The notes under the pieces: generated by a model
Databases searched by the model: none
What the model was told of the DNA's origin: nothing
What the model saw: only the letters and a program-made list of their open reading frames with translations
Assembly (NCBI GenBank): GCA_902167985.1
Contig: CABHNZ010000005.1
Span: 186,001-250,000 of the forward strand
Reading direction: 5' to 3'
DNA length: 64,000 bases
Origin: Shinella sp. UYSO24
GTDB lineage: Bacteria > Pseudomonadota > Alphaproteobacteria > Rhizobiales > Rhizobiaceae
Translations under genes and position numbers: made by a program
Part shown: positions 20,116 through 29,498 of the stretch, one piece after another
How positions within the stretch are numbered: position 1 is the first letter of the stretch
How the letters are laid out: the number at the start of each line of letters is the position of its first letter

Positions 20116-20394
20116 GGTCCAGCCCCTTCAAGGATTTGCGGCCGCCACCGGTCCATCATGAGCCGATGGCGGAGATCTCGTTGTTTTCGCCATATTTTCC
20201 AGGCGGTGTTCAGCCTAGCGGCAACGCCGTCCCTTTGTTCCATGGCGCAGATGAACGCCGCAGGGGGGACCAAGGTTCCCGCATCCTGCCTCATTCCGGG
20301 GCATTCCTTCCGGTTGCCGGTCAGCTGTTTCTTTCAATCGCCTTGAAGTGGCTTTAGGTTCGCAGCCGAATCCGCATCGATCGAAGGAAGACGC

Positions 20395-23163
20395 GTGTCC
20401 ATCATCTCCCATCACACCAGGCCGCGAGTGCGCCGGAACCCTGCCGGGTCCGGTATCCGACTGGCGCTGATCCGCAGCCTGCTCATCATTCCGCTCGTCG
20501 CTCCGCTGGTGGCCCTGCCGCTTGCCGCAGTCACGACGACGGCCGCCCATGCGCAGGCGCAACCGAATACCGCAGCACCATCCGAGGCGACCAAGCCGCA
20601 GGCCGGCCAGGCCGCCGGCGGAGATCAGCAGGGCCAGCCAGCCCAGGGTCAGCCAACACAGGTCAGCCGACACAGGGCAATCGCCACAAGGACAATCGCC
20701 ACAAGGGCAGGCGCAGCAAGCCAATCCGCAGACTGCCGCGCCGGCAGCAAATGCCGCCGCTTCCCCGGCTGCGACCGCGCCTCCCGCTCAGGCCGCCCAG
20801 GCTGCGCCTGCCGCGCCGGTCAAGCCGCTTGCTGCCGATGCGGTGACGGCCGATTCGATCAATGGCGAGGTGCAGAAGCAGCTCGGGCATATTCGCGACC
20901 AGCTTTCGGGCTTCCAGAAGGCGGTGCATCAGGATGTCGATGACGACGCCGACCTTGCGGCTCTCAGGGTCAAGGCGGATGCCATCATCAGCGAGATGCA
21001 GGCGCTTTCAGACAAGCTCAAGGATCGCGGCGAGCAGATCCAGTCGCGCCTGACGGCGCTCGGCGATCCGCCGAAGGCCGGCGCGCCCGCCGAGACGCCC
21101 GTCGTGACGGAAGAGCGCACCCGGCTCACCAACGAGCGGGCGGAACTCAACGTCGTCACTGAAAATGCGACGCAGCTGTCGAACAGCGCGGTCCAGCTCG
21201 GCAATACGATCACCAATCTGCGGCGCTCGCTGTTTGCCCGCACGCTGTTTCGCCATACGGAGATTACCCCGGATCTCTTCGTCGAGGCCGGGCAGGCGCA
21301 GCGCTACCAGTTTACCGATTTCACCAGCACGGTCGGAAGCTGGCTGAATTTCGTCATCCGGTTCAAGCCGCTGCAGCTGATCGGGGCGCTGGCCCTGTCG
21401 ATCGGGGCGGGGCTGCTGTTCCTGTTCGGCGGCTACCGGCTGCTCGGGCGGCTGATCCGGCGCAATGACGGGCAGGAGGCGCCCTCCTATATCCGCCGCC
21501 TGTCGGTCGCCTTCTGGTCGACGATTACCGAGACTATGGCGCTTGCCGCCTTCCTTGCCTCGTCCTTCCTGTTTCTCGACGGGTTCAACGTGCTGCGCTC
21601 GGATGTCTCGACCATGGTGGCGAGCTTCTTCGGCACGGTCTGGTTCGTGTTCTTCGTTGCCAAGCTCTCGAATGCCGTGCTTGCGCCGCGGGATCAGGAC
21701 TGGCGGCTGGTGCGCGTTACCAATCGCGGCGCCAAATATCTGAGCGTCGCCGTCATCTCGATGGCGGTCATCAACAGCCTCGACTATTTCCTCACCGCCG
21801 TGTCGGAGGCGCTGAGCTCGCCTCTGGCGCTGACCATCGTCAAGAGCCTCGTCGCCTCGGTGATGATCAGCCTGATCGTCGCCTTCATCTCCTTCCTGAA
21901 GCCGATCATGGCGGTCGGCGGCGATCCGGAGGAGAGGGGCAGGGCGTGGCCGCGCTTCCTGCCGCTTCTGATGCGGCTGATCAGCATCGTTCTGTTGCTG
22001 TCCGCCGTCTCCGGCTATATCGGGCTTGCACGCTTTCTCTCCACACAGCTGGTGCTGACCAGCGCCGTTCTGGTGCTGATCTATATCGGGCTTCTCTCGG
22101 GCAAGGCGATTTCCAAACAGGGCGCGTTTCGCGATACCGGTGCGGGGCGCTGGCTCGGCAACCGCTTCAAGTTCGGCGACGTGGCGCTCGACCAGTCGGG
22201 GCTTCTCGCAGGGCTCGGGATCTATGCCTTTGCGCTGTTCTTCGGCATCCCCCTGATCCTGCTCACCTGGGGTTTCCAGATCTCGGATATCGAGGCTTGG
22301 ATCTTCCAGGTCTTCACCCGGATCACCATCGGCAATATCTCGATCTCGCTCGTCGGCATTCTCGGCGGCATCCTTCTGTTCGGTGTCGGCTATGTCGTCA
22401 CCGGCTGGGTGCAGAAGTGGATCGACAGCAATGTCATGGCGCGCAGCCAGGTCGATCTCGGGGTGCGCAACTCGGTCAAGACCGGTATCGGCTATCTCGG
22501 CGTGGGCTTGGCGATGATCGTCGGCGTGTCGGCGGCGGGGATCGATCTTTCGAGCTTTGCGCTGGTTGCCTCGGCACTGTCTGTCGGTATCGGTTTCGGC
22601 CTGCAGAATATCGTGTCGAACTTCGTCTCGGGCCTCATCCTTCTGGTCGAGCGGCCGTTCAAGGTCGGCGATCAGGTGATCACCGGCACGACGGAAGGTA
22701 TCGTCAAGCGCATCTCGGTGCGCGCCACCGAGATCGAGACGTTCCGCAAGCAGTCGATCATCGTGCCGAACTCGGAACTGATCAACTCGCCGGTCGGCAA
22801 CTGGACGCACCGCAACCGCATCCAGCGGTCGGAAATTCCGGTCTCCGTCAGCTTCGGGTCGGATCCGCAGAAGGTCATGGATATCCTGCTGGAACTGGTC
22901 AATGACATTCCGGAAGTGCTGCGCAATCCCGAGCCGCATGTGGAATTCCTGCGCTTTGCCGGTTCGTCGCTCGATTTCGAGCTGCGTTTCCATCTGGCCG
23001 ACATGGCGGACGGGTTGAGGGTCCGCAACAACCTTCGGATCGCCATCCTGTCGCGCTTCCGGGCGGAAGGTATCGAAATGCCGGTGCCGCAGCAGGAAAT
23101 CGTCTTCCATCAGCCAAGGGGCCGCCGATGCTCGACGAGGGTGATGGGCGGGGTGGCGCCTGA
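20395..23163 (+). CDS. Large MscS-type mechanosensitive ion channel with DUF3772-like region (frameshifted)
   Basis: A GTG at 20395 follows GAAGGAAG. A signal peptide (hydrophobic residues ~22-50, ending AAHAQAQ) precedes a Gln/Pro/Ala-rich linker with GQSPQ repeats; two G losses near 20665 and 20690 shift the frame there. A periplasmic coiled region (residues ~150-280), about ten membrane helices, and a C-terminal MscS domain follow: the pore helix VASALSVGIGFGLQNIVSNF and beta domain ERPFKVGDQVITG, IVPNSELINSPVGNW. Restoring one A near 23116 gives an ending KGPPMLDEGDGRGGA at TGA 23161-23163; without it the frame runs to 23203. The channel releases solutes on hypo-osmotic shock. Confidence 0.88.
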
Positions 23164-23216
23164 AGAAAAGGCGCGGCGCGGGCAAGTCCTGCCGCGCTCG
23201 TAATAACTTATTGACA

Positions 23217-23250
23217 ATAAAGGCGGTCTTCAGGGCCGCCTTTATGCTTT
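23217..23250 (+). terminator. Terminator of the MscS-type gene
   Basis: ATAAAGGCGG pairs with CCGCCTTTAT across a 9-base loop, followed by GCTTTT. A second GC-rich hairpin (GCGCGGC...GCCGCGC, 23171-23196) lies just before it. Confidence 0.75.
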
Positions 23251-23347
23251 TGGAGATCGGCGCCGCTGTCGATTAACGGTTGTGCAATCGCTTGGTGCCT
23301 AAGTATTTCGCGGGTGAGGTCGATAACCAAAACGGTCAAGGGGTGTC

Positions 23348-24193
23348 ATGAGTTTCCTCGGAATTTCCGGAATGCAATATTCCGGGCAGTCGCTTGCAAA
23401 TTCCCGTATCTTGCTGGCGGAAGATAGCAATGTCTTTACCTCCATGATCGGCAAACGCCTGAACGAATTGTTCGGCGTCGAGGTCGAGATCTGCCGCAAT
23501 TTCGAAGATCTGCAATTGGCCTATGACCGCTCGACCGAGCCGGTGACGCTGGCGATTTCCAACATCAACCTGCCGGGCGCCGAAAACGGCGAGGCACTGG
23601 AATATCTGATCGACCTGTCGATCCCGACGATCGTGTTTACCGGCACGTTCCACGAGGATACGCGCGACAAGCTGCTGGCCAAGGATGTGGTCGACTATAT
23701 CCTCAAGGACAATGTCTTTGCCGTGGAGATGCTGGCGGAATCGGTCTGCCGGTTCCTCACCAATCACCGTCATCACGTCCTGATCGTCGATGACAGCCCG
23801 ACGGCGCGGGCGCTGCTTTCGAGCCGCCTCAAGCGCTACAATTTCCGCGTCAGCGTCGCGGACAGCGGCGCCAAGGCGCTGGATATCCTGAAGAAGAATG
23901 CCGATATCGGCCTCGTCGTCACCGATTACAACATGCCCGATATCGACGGGTTCGAGCTGACGCGGCGCATCCGTTCGGTGCGCGGTTCGCATGAGCTGCG
24001 CGTCATCGGCGTCTCGTCGTCGTCCAACCGGCTGCTGTCGGCGCGGTTCCTGAAGGCCGGCGGCAATGACTTCATGCTGCGGCCGTTCATCGACGAAGAG
24101 TTCTATTGCCGCATCAACCAGAACCTCGACACGTTGATGCAGATCCGCTCGATGAAGGAAAGTCAGCGGGCGCCGGCAAAGAACGTCGCCTGA
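23348..24193 (+). CDS. Response regulator with two receiver domains, first one degenerate
   Basis: 281 residues, intact, no output domain. REC1 (residues ~18-130) keeps the acidic pair in ILLAEDSNVF but has Asn72 (SNINLPG) where the phospho-accepting Asp is expected. REC2 (~143-265) is complete: acidic pair VLIVDDSPTA (D148/D149), phospho-acceptor D193 in VVTDYNMPDIDGFELT, switch Ser in IGVSSSSN and Lys/Arg region MLRPF. Such stand-alone tandem receivers act in phosphorelays or by binding partner proteins. No kinase is adjacent. A strong terminator follows. Confidence 0.9.
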   Translation: MSFLGISGMQYSGQSLANSRILLAEDSNVFTSMIGKRLNELFGVEVEICRNFEDLQLAYDRSTEPVTLAISNINLPGAENGEALEYLIDLSIPTIVFTGTFHEDTRDKLLAKDVVDYILKDNVFAVEMLAESVCRFLTNHRHHVLIVDDSPTARALLSSRLKRYNFRVSVADSGAKALDILKKNADIGLVVTDYNMPDIDGFELTRRIRSVRGSHELRVIGVSSSSNRLLSARFLKAGGNDFMLRPFIDEEFYCRINQNLDTLMQIRSMKESQRAPAKNVA

Positions 24194-24218
24194 CGCAGAT
24201 ATCGTTTCGCAGAATATG

Positions 24219-24254
24219 AAACGGCGGCCTCGATATCGGGCCGCCGTTTTCTTT
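24219..24254 (+). terminator. Terminator of the tandem-receiver gene
   Basis: AAACGGCGGCC pairs with GGCCGCCGTTT across a loop of about 9 bases, then TTTTCTTTT. It lies 26 bases after the stop codon. Confidence 0.85.
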
Positions 24255-24287
24255 TGTGGGTCGAATGTGTAAGGGCCAGCCCCGCCG

Positions 24288-25346
24288 TCAGGCGATGACG
24301 CCTGCGCGTGCCGGGCTGAGCGTCAGCTTGCGTTCGGCACGTTCCTGCTGGGGCGAGCGGTTGTAGATCTCGCGGTAGCATTTGGAGAAATGCGAGGCCG
24401 AGACGAAGCCGCAGGCAACCGCCACCTCGACCACCGGCATGGAGGACTGGACCAGAAGATGGCGGGCGCGGTCGAGGCGGATTTCCAGATAGTAGCGGGC
24501 CGGCGAACGGCCCATTTCCTGGCGGAAGAGGCGTTCGATCTGGCGGCGCGACAGGCCGACATCATCGGCGATCTCGACCAGCGACAGGGGCTCTGCCAGA
24601 TTGGTTTCCATCAGCTCGATGATCGACAGGACCTTGTTGTTCTGCACGCCGAGCCGGGCGCGCAGCGGCAGGCGCTGACGGTCATGCGGGTTGCGCACGC
24701 GGTCGGTCAGCTGCTGTTCGCAGACGCGGTTGACGAGGTTTTCGCCGAAATCCTGGCCGATCAGGTTCAGCATCATGTCCAGCGAGGCGGTGCCGCCGGC
24801 GCATGTATAGAGGTTGCTGTCGACCTCGTAGAGATCGGCATAGACTTCCGCCTGCGGGAAGGCCTCGGCAAAACCGGGCAGGTTTTCCCAGTGGATGGCG
24901 CAGCGCTTGCCGTTCAGGAGGCCTGCCTGCGCCAGAACATGGGCGCCGGTACAGAGGCTGCCGACCGCGATGCCGCGATTATAGGTCTCGCGCAGCCAGG
25001 CATTGACCGACTTGTTGTTGTAATCCTCGACATAGACGCCGGAACAGACGAGCACCATGTTGGGGCGGTTCTCGTTGCCGAGATGGCGCCGCTCGTCGGT
25101 GACGGAAGAATTGACTTCAATGGCAATGCCGCTCGACGAGTAGACTTTCTCGCCATCGGCGGAACAGAGCCGCCAGGTATAGGCCTGATAGCCGAGCATG
25201 CGGTTTGCAATGCGCAGCGTCTCAACGGCGGCTGCGAAGGGCAGCATGGTGAAATTCGGGACGAGGAAAAAACGAGCGAGCGCTTCTTTCCCGGATTCGT
25301 GCTCATCAGATCCATGCTTGCCGTTCCCTTTTGCTTTTTGCGTCAT
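24288..25346 (-). CDS. GlxA-family transcriptional regulator (DJ-1/PfpI-like domain plus AraC HTH)
   Basis: 352 residues, intact. The N-terminal domain (~25-200) has the class I glutamine amidotransferase-like fold with the elbow Cys in GSLCTGAHVLAQAGLL, and the C-terminal ~100 residues are a double AraC HTH: SLVEIADDVGLSRRQIERLF and VVEVAVACGFVSASHFSKCY. Relatives in alpha- and gammaproteobacteria regulate carnitine, choline/glycine betaine or arginine catabolism (CdhR, GbdR, ArgR types), so a nitrogenous compound is a likely inducer. The target is not visible nearby; the upstream 200 bp are noncoding. Confidence 0.9.
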   Translation of the reverse strand: MTQKAKGNGKHGSDEHESGKEALARFFLVPNFTMLPFAAAVETLRIANRMLGYQAYTWRLCSADGEKVYSSSGIAIEVNSSVTDERRHLGNENRPNMVLVCSGVYVEDYNNKSVNAWLRETYNRGIAVGSLCTGAHVLAQAGLLNGKRCAIHWENLPGFAEAFPQAEVYADLYEVDSNLYTCAGGTASLDMMLNLIGQDFGENLVNRVCEQQLTDRVRNPHDRQRLPLRARLGVQNNKVLSIIELMETNLAEPLSLVEIADDVGLSRRQIERLFRQEMGRSPARYYLEIRLDRARHLLVQSSMPVVEVAVACGFVSASHFSKCYREIYNRSPQQERAERKLTLSPARAGVIA

Positions 25347-25546
25347 GTCGACGTCGCTACTTTAAAAGCGACATTGGCATGGGTAAAGATACAGGAGAAG
25401 GGCTTTTGACGACAGGACTTTGATGAATTTGCGACATGGATGTGTCGCTTGGGGAATTTATCTGTCGGAAATCGGCAATTGGTGCATTCGGTATTGCATC
25501 TCGACGGGGCTGCAATGCGAGGCCCGCCGAGATGTGGTGATTTCAT

Positions 25547-25795
25547 TCATGGTGCGAACCTGTCAGCGCGTGGCTGCAGGGGAGCGGGACGGGGTCGTTC
25601 GGGAGCCGGCCAGCCGATATCCTTGCGGATGTCGAGGGGCAGGCCTTCAAGCATTCTTTCGGTGCGGCGGCGGCTGATTTCGGCCTGAACGCGACCGGCA
25701 AGGCGCAGGGCGCGGCGTGCCAATCCGCCAAAATCAAAGCCTGTGGTTGTGGTGCGGCGCGTGCGGGCGCCGTGGCCGAGACTGATCGTCGTCAT
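25547..25795 (-). CDS. DUF1127 small Arg-rich protein
   Basis: 82 residues. The DUF1127 signature is RRTERMLEGLPLDIRKDIGW; the flanks are Arg- and Pro-rich. Members are common in Rhizobiales, and in Agrobacterium short Arg-rich DUF1127 proteins affect RNA turnover, phosphate or carbon metabolism. It is divergent from the LysR gene at 26053 across a 257-bp AT-richer region, so regulation by that LysR protein is plausible. Confidence 0.8.
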   Translation of the reverse strand: MTTISLGHGARTRRTTTTGFDFGGLARRALRLAGRVQAEISRRRTERMLEGLPLDIRKDIGWPAPERPRPAPLQPRADRFAP

Positions 25796-26052
25796 CGGAA
25801 TTCTCCTTGGGTGTTTCTTCCGGTGTTTCCTGAATTTTCTTGATTGGTGGCAGGGAAGCCGATCGGGAGAATGGACCTCTCAAACCCATCAATCAATCAG
25901 ATGTAAGTTATGTGTCCTATGAAATTCTGTTTGGTATTGATCTGCGTTTCATGGGCTGCATCTGATGACTGTCAATATGGGGGTGGTTTGACTTTCAATC
26001 AAACGAAATGATATGGTCTTTAAATTCAATTTTCTTGAATGGAGAGTTCGTC

Positions 26053-26949
26053 ATGACCGTGCCTTTCCGCCAGCCTCTGCCGCTTCTCGACAATGATGTT
26101 CTGCGCACATTCGTGGCGATTGCCGAGACGGGCAATTTCTCGACCGCCGCCGAGGCGGTGCTGCGGACGCCATCGGCCGTCTCGATGCAGATCAAGAAAC
26201 TGGAAGAGCAATTGAAGGCGGTGCTTTTCCTGCGCGATGCACGTTCCGTCACCCTGACGCAGCAGGGCGAGACGCTTCTGACCTATGCGCGGCGGATGCT
26301 GGCGCTCTCCAACGAAGCCGTGTCGCGCTTCGTCATGCCCGATATGTCCGGCAGCGTGCGGCTCGGTGCGCCCGACGATATAGCCGAACGGCTGTTGCCG
26401 AAGGTGCTGCGGGATTTTGGCGCGAGCTTTCCGGGGATCATGGTGGATGTGACCGTCGACCAGAGCCTGCTGTTGCGCCGGCGGATGGAGGAGCAGCGGC
26501 TGGATCTGGCGCTGATCAACTGCGCGACCAAGCCTTTTCCGACGATCGGCGAGGTGATCCATACGGAAAAGCTCGTCTGGGCCGGAGCGAAATGCGGCAC
26601 GGCGCATCTGCGCGATCCGATCCCCGTCTCGGTCTGGGAAGAGGGCTGCGTGTGGCGCAACGATGCCCTGACACAGCTCGACAAGCACAAGCGGCCCTAT
26701 CGCATCGCCTATGCCAGCGCCCATACGATGGCGCAGCGCGCCGCCATCGTTTCGGATCTGGCGATCGCGCCGCTGCCGCGTTCCTATGTTACCGACGACA
26801 TGCAGATCCTCGGTGCCAAGGAGGGCCTGCCGGAGCTGATCAGCTTCGACATCCGGCTCTTGACCGGCTCGCAGCTCTCGGCGCCGGTACAGGCTGTGGC
26901 CGACAGCATTCGCGATGCGTTCAGCACGATCTCTGCGGCTGCGGCCTGA
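26053..26949 (+). CDS. LysR-family transcriptional regulator
   Basis: 298 residues from ATG 26053 (after GGAGAG), intact. HTH: LRTFVAIAETGNFSTAAEAV then TPSAVSMQIKKLEEQL; the effector-binding domain follows from residue ~95 (MSGSVRLGAPDDIAERLLPK). A further in-frame start at 26008 lacks a ribosome site. The product resembles the LrhA/HexA-type branch with a paired DUF1127 gene, an arrangement frequent in Rhizobium. A possible promoter lies upstream: TTGACT at 25989-25994, then 18 bases, then TATGGT at 26013-26018. Confidence 0.9.
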   Translation: MTVPFRQPLPLLDNDVLRTFVAIAETGNFSTAAEAVLRTPSAVSMQIKKLEEQLKAVLFLRDARSVTLTQQGETLLTYARRMLALSNEAVSRFVMPDMSGSVRLGAPDDIAERLLPKVLRDFGASFPGIMVDVTVDQSLLLRRRMEEQRLDLALINCATKPFPTIGEVIHTEKLVWAGAKCGTAHLRDPIPVSVWEEGCVWRNDALTQLDKHKRPYRIAYASAHTMAQRAAIVSDLAIAPLPRSYVTDDMQILGAKEGLPELISFDIRLLTGSQLSAPVQAVADSIRDAFSTISAAAA

Positions 26950-27096
26950 CGAGAGGAGGGATGGCGATCGGGACGGAAATCGATCGCGTGAAGAAATATG
27001 ACACGAAGGCGTGAACCTTTTTCACATTCGTGCGTTCTTGGCGCGGAACCTGTTTTCCAAAACGAATAGATTGCTATCCATCCGGAGATAACCCCC

Positions 27097-27270
27097 ATGA
27101 CGGCGTCCAAGACGGCAAAGACTGTAACCGTGATCGCAGCCCTTCTGGCAACGACGGTTTCCCTGAGTTCCTGCGGCAACACGATCCGTGGCATTGGCCA
27201 GGATACGGCAAACACCGTGGACGCCACTCAGGCGGCCGGCAAGAAGGTCGATCGCGCCGCCAAATATTGA
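27097..27270 (+). CDS. Entericidin A/B-family small lipoprotein
   Basis: 57 residues from ATG 27097, preceded by CCGGAG. MTASKTAKTVTVIAALLATT is a lipoprotein signal peptide leading to the lipobox LSSC at residue ~26, and the mature part GNTIRGIGQDTANTVDATQA is the entericidin signature. Entericidins are small membrane lipoproteins described as a toxin/antidote pair (EcnA/EcnB) in enterobacteria; single copies like this are widespread in alphaproteobacteria with unclear function. A strong terminator follows at 27343. Confidence 0.88.
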   Translation: MTASKTAKTVTVIAALLATTVSLSSCGNTIRGIGQDTANTVDATQAAGKKVDRAAKY

Positions 27271-27342
27271 TCCGCAGGATTTGAACCGCTTGCCGTTCGG
27301 TGCTTTCGGGCTCGAAGGTCTTTATGCGGGGAAGAGCATACT

Positions 27343-27381
27343 AAAAAAGCGCCGTACCGGTTTTCCGGGCGGCGCTTTTTT
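27343..27381. terminator. Bidirectional terminator after the entericidin gene
   Basis: AAAAAAGCGCCG pairs with CGGCGCTTTTTT across a 15-base loop. A-run and T-run on both sides let it act for the plus-strand entericidin gene and the convergent minus-strand gene ending at 27435. Confidence 0.9.
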
Positions 27382-27434
27382 CGTGATGGTGCTGGTCTTG
27401 AGAGACGTCGGCGCCTCTCTGTCAGGCGTTCTCG

Positions 27435-27785
27435 TCAAACAGTCGATTTCGGGTAGGCGCGCTCGAGACCGCCGGATTTCGCCAGGCCGTCACGCAGGGC
27501 GGCAAAGGCCGGGTGCTGGCTGGAGCGGGCGGCTTCCATGAGGCGGATCTGCAGGCGGGCAGGGCCGTTGGTGCCCAGCCATTCGCCGGCTGCCTGAAGC
27601 TTGATCGAGTTCAGGAAACGGGCGCTTGAGGCCTGTTCGAGATAGAGATGCAGGCCATCGAGAAGAACATCGTCCATGGCCGGGTTTTCCATCATCAGGG
27701 AGAGCCAGCTCTTCTGTTCATCGCTACGGCCGGCAAGGCTTTCTGCGACGGTTTCGCGATTTCCGATCGGGGCGACGTTGCTCAT
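27435..27785 (-). CDS. Hypothetical protein, 116 residues
   Basis: Not recognised. ATG 27785 follows GGAGAAACC. The protein begins MSNVAPIGNRETVAESLAGR, is soluble and mainly helical by composition, with a Leu-rich middle (DDVLLDGLHLYLEQASSARF). No cofactor or catalytic motif is visible. It is intact. The gene reads away from the binding-protein gene at 28000 only in distance, being on the same strand 215 bp downstream, with a pentanucleotide repeat between the two. Confidence 0.65.
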   Translation of the reverse strand: MSNVAPIGNRETVAESLAGRSDEQKSWLSLMMENPAMDDVLLDGLHLYLEQASSARFLNSIKLQAAGEWLGTNGPARLQIRLMEAARSSQHPAFAALRDGLAKSGGLERAYPKSTV

Positions 27786-27943
27786 GGTGGTTTCTCCGCT
27801 GTTGTCGGGCGGGCCCCACGCGGTTGCGGGCCCTGCCTGCCGCGGCTTTCGGCGCCGCTTGTGATTCCAGATGCATGTAGCACGTCCGGCCGGGCCTGTG
27901 GCGCGGCGACGGAACTTCTTCCGGCGCAGAAATGTCGCAGTCC

Positions 27944-27968
27944 GTTCGGTTCGGTTCGGTTCGGTTCG
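27944..27968. repeat. Pentanucleotide tandem repeat (GTTCG) x5
   Basis: Five perfect copies of GTTCG in the gap between the binding-protein gene (ending at 28000) and the hypothetical gene (starting at 27785). A 5-bp unit in a noncoding position could vary in length by slippage and alter spacing upstream of the downstream gene. Confidence 0.9.
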
Positions 27969-27999
27969 GCTCCGCTTGGCCCGCCTTGCTGCCATCAGG

Positions 28000-28995
28000 T
28001 CAGAGGGCGGCCTTGACCTTTTCGGCGACGTCGGGCGTTACCCATTTGGTCCAAAGATCGGTATTGGTTTCGAGAAAATGCCGTGCCGCGTCGGCATTGC
28101 TGGCCTGGTTTTCATCCTGCCAGGCGAGCAGCGTGTTGACGGTGGAATTGGTCCATTTGCGCTTCTTGATATAATCCATCGCCACATCCGCCTTTTCGGC
28201 AAACGCCTTGGTGACGATGGTGAAGGCCTGCGAGGTCGGGTAGGAATTGATCTTCGGATTGGCGCAGTCGGCAACTGCGGTGCAGCTGTTCCAGTCGGCG
28301 CGGTCATGCGGCACGTCGAAGGAGAGTTTCACCATCTCGTATTTGCCGAGAATGGCGGTCGGGGCCCAGTAATAGCCGAGCCAGCCGGTCTTCTTGGCAA
28401 AGGCATTGGCAATCGAGCCGTCGAGGCCTTCCGCCGAACCGGTATCGACCAGTTCGAAATTCTTGTCCTTGGCGCCGACCGCGCGGTAGAGATTGGTGGT
28501 CGAGACCTGGCAGCTCCAGCCCGAGGGGCAATTGTATATGGCGCCCTTCGACGGATCATCGGGTGCCGGAAAGAGTTCGGGATGGGCGAGCGCCTGTTCC
28601 ACCGTCTTGATGTCGCGATGGGCATCGGAGACGAATTTCGGGATCCACCAGCCTTCGACCGCGCCATCGGAAAGGATTTCCGCGCCCTCGATCAGTCGGC
28701 CTTCCTTGAAGGCGGCTTCGAGCGGGGTGCGCACCGAGTTGATCCAGAATTCGGGCGCCATGTCGGGCTCGCCCTTCTCGTTCATGGAGATGAAGGTGGG
28801 CATGGTGTCGCCGCTGACGAGATCGACGGTGCAGCCATAGCCGTGTTCGAGGATGAAGCTGTCGATATTGGCGGCGATGCCGGCCGAGGCCCAGTTCATC
28901 TCGGCAATGGACAGGGAACCGCAGGCAGCCTGCGCAGAACCGCTTGTCCCATAGAGACCGGCGACCAGTGCAAGGCAGGCGATAAGCTTGTTCAT
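28000..28995 (-). CDS. ABC transporter substrate-binding protein, glycine betaine/proline (ProX/OpuAC) type
   Basis: 331 residues from ATG 28995, preceded by GGAGG. A Sec signal peptide MNKLIACLALVAGLYGTSGS ends AQA-A. The mature protein has the OpuAC fold, with Trp-rich ligand-cage segments such as EMNWASAGIAANI, EFWINSV, VEGWWIPKF and WLGYYWAP; aromatic residues of this kind box quaternary amines. Two Cys pairs (NCPSGWSC; CTAVADC) could form disulfides. The binding protein is periplasmic. No permease or ATPase gene adjoins it, so it works as an orphan or with a distant transporter. It is intact. Confidence 0.88.
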   Translation of the reverse strand: MNKLIACLALVAGLYGTSGSAQAACGSLSIAEMNWASAGIAANIDSFILEHGYGCTVDLVSGDTMPTFISMNEKGEPDMAPEFWINSVRTPLEAAFKEGRLIEGAEILSDGAVEGWWIPKFVSDAHRDIKTVEQALAHPELFPAPDDPSKGAIYNCPSGWSCQVSTTNLYRAVGAKDKNFELVDTGSAEGLDGSIANAFAKKTGWLGYYWAPTAILGKYEMVKLSFDVPHDRADWNSCTAVADCANPKINSYPTSQAFTIVTKAFAEKADVAMDYIKKRKWTNSTVNTLLAWQDENQASNADAARHFLETNTDLWTKWVTPDVAEKVKAAL

Positions 28996-29498
28996 TGTCC
29001 AAGACCTCCGGCTCTCAAGGGATGCTGCGCCGCCGGTTGGCGGTCTTTGCGTATGAAAGCCAAGCCTACGTTTTCCCTGCCGGAAATCAACCATGGGCCG
29101 GCGGTTGCCCGGGTGCTCAGGCAAATCCGCGGCCGGAGCGCGTCCTTAGCGCGAGAAAAATGCGGGTGATGGCGAAGAAAAGTGAAATTTCGCTCTTCCG
29201 GCGTGTGGTTACTAACCATCCGGTAAGGATGTGGCGCTAATTTTACCCCGTGGCCGAGAAAGCCACGGTGGCACCGGATTTAGGTATTGCGTACCGGTCG
29301 CCAGCAATCTCGCCCCTCAGTTCGTGGGGGCAGCGTCCAGTCTTCATCGTCGCATTGCGACTTGACTATAGGCCATATGCGACGCACCATATCTCTCGTG
29401 AATACGATTCAGACCTCAACAGGACCGGACGCCCCTGACCTCTACGAATCGTCCGGTCCACCCCTTCTCTCATCGATGACATCATGGATTTGCCGATC
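28996..29498. other. 503-bp noncoding region with several strong hairpins, upstream of cobU
   Basis: Between the divergent binding-protein and cobU genes. Perfect or near-perfect hairpins include CCGTGGC-CGAGAAA-GCCACGG (29249-29269) and GGACCGGAC...GTCCGGTCC (29423-29460). I looked for the cobalamin riboswitch B12 box expected before cob genes and did not find it. No frame here looks coding. Role unknown. Confidence 0.5.

Noticed and set aside
27871..29169. Plus-strand open frame opposite the ProX/OpuAC-type gene
   Set aside because: Translation has no signal peptide or domain; the minus-strand protein has a signal peptide, ribosome site and binding-protein motifs.
29180..29498. Possible cobalamin riboswitch ahead of cobU
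   Set aside because: No B12-box sequence or matching core; only unrelated hairpins are present.
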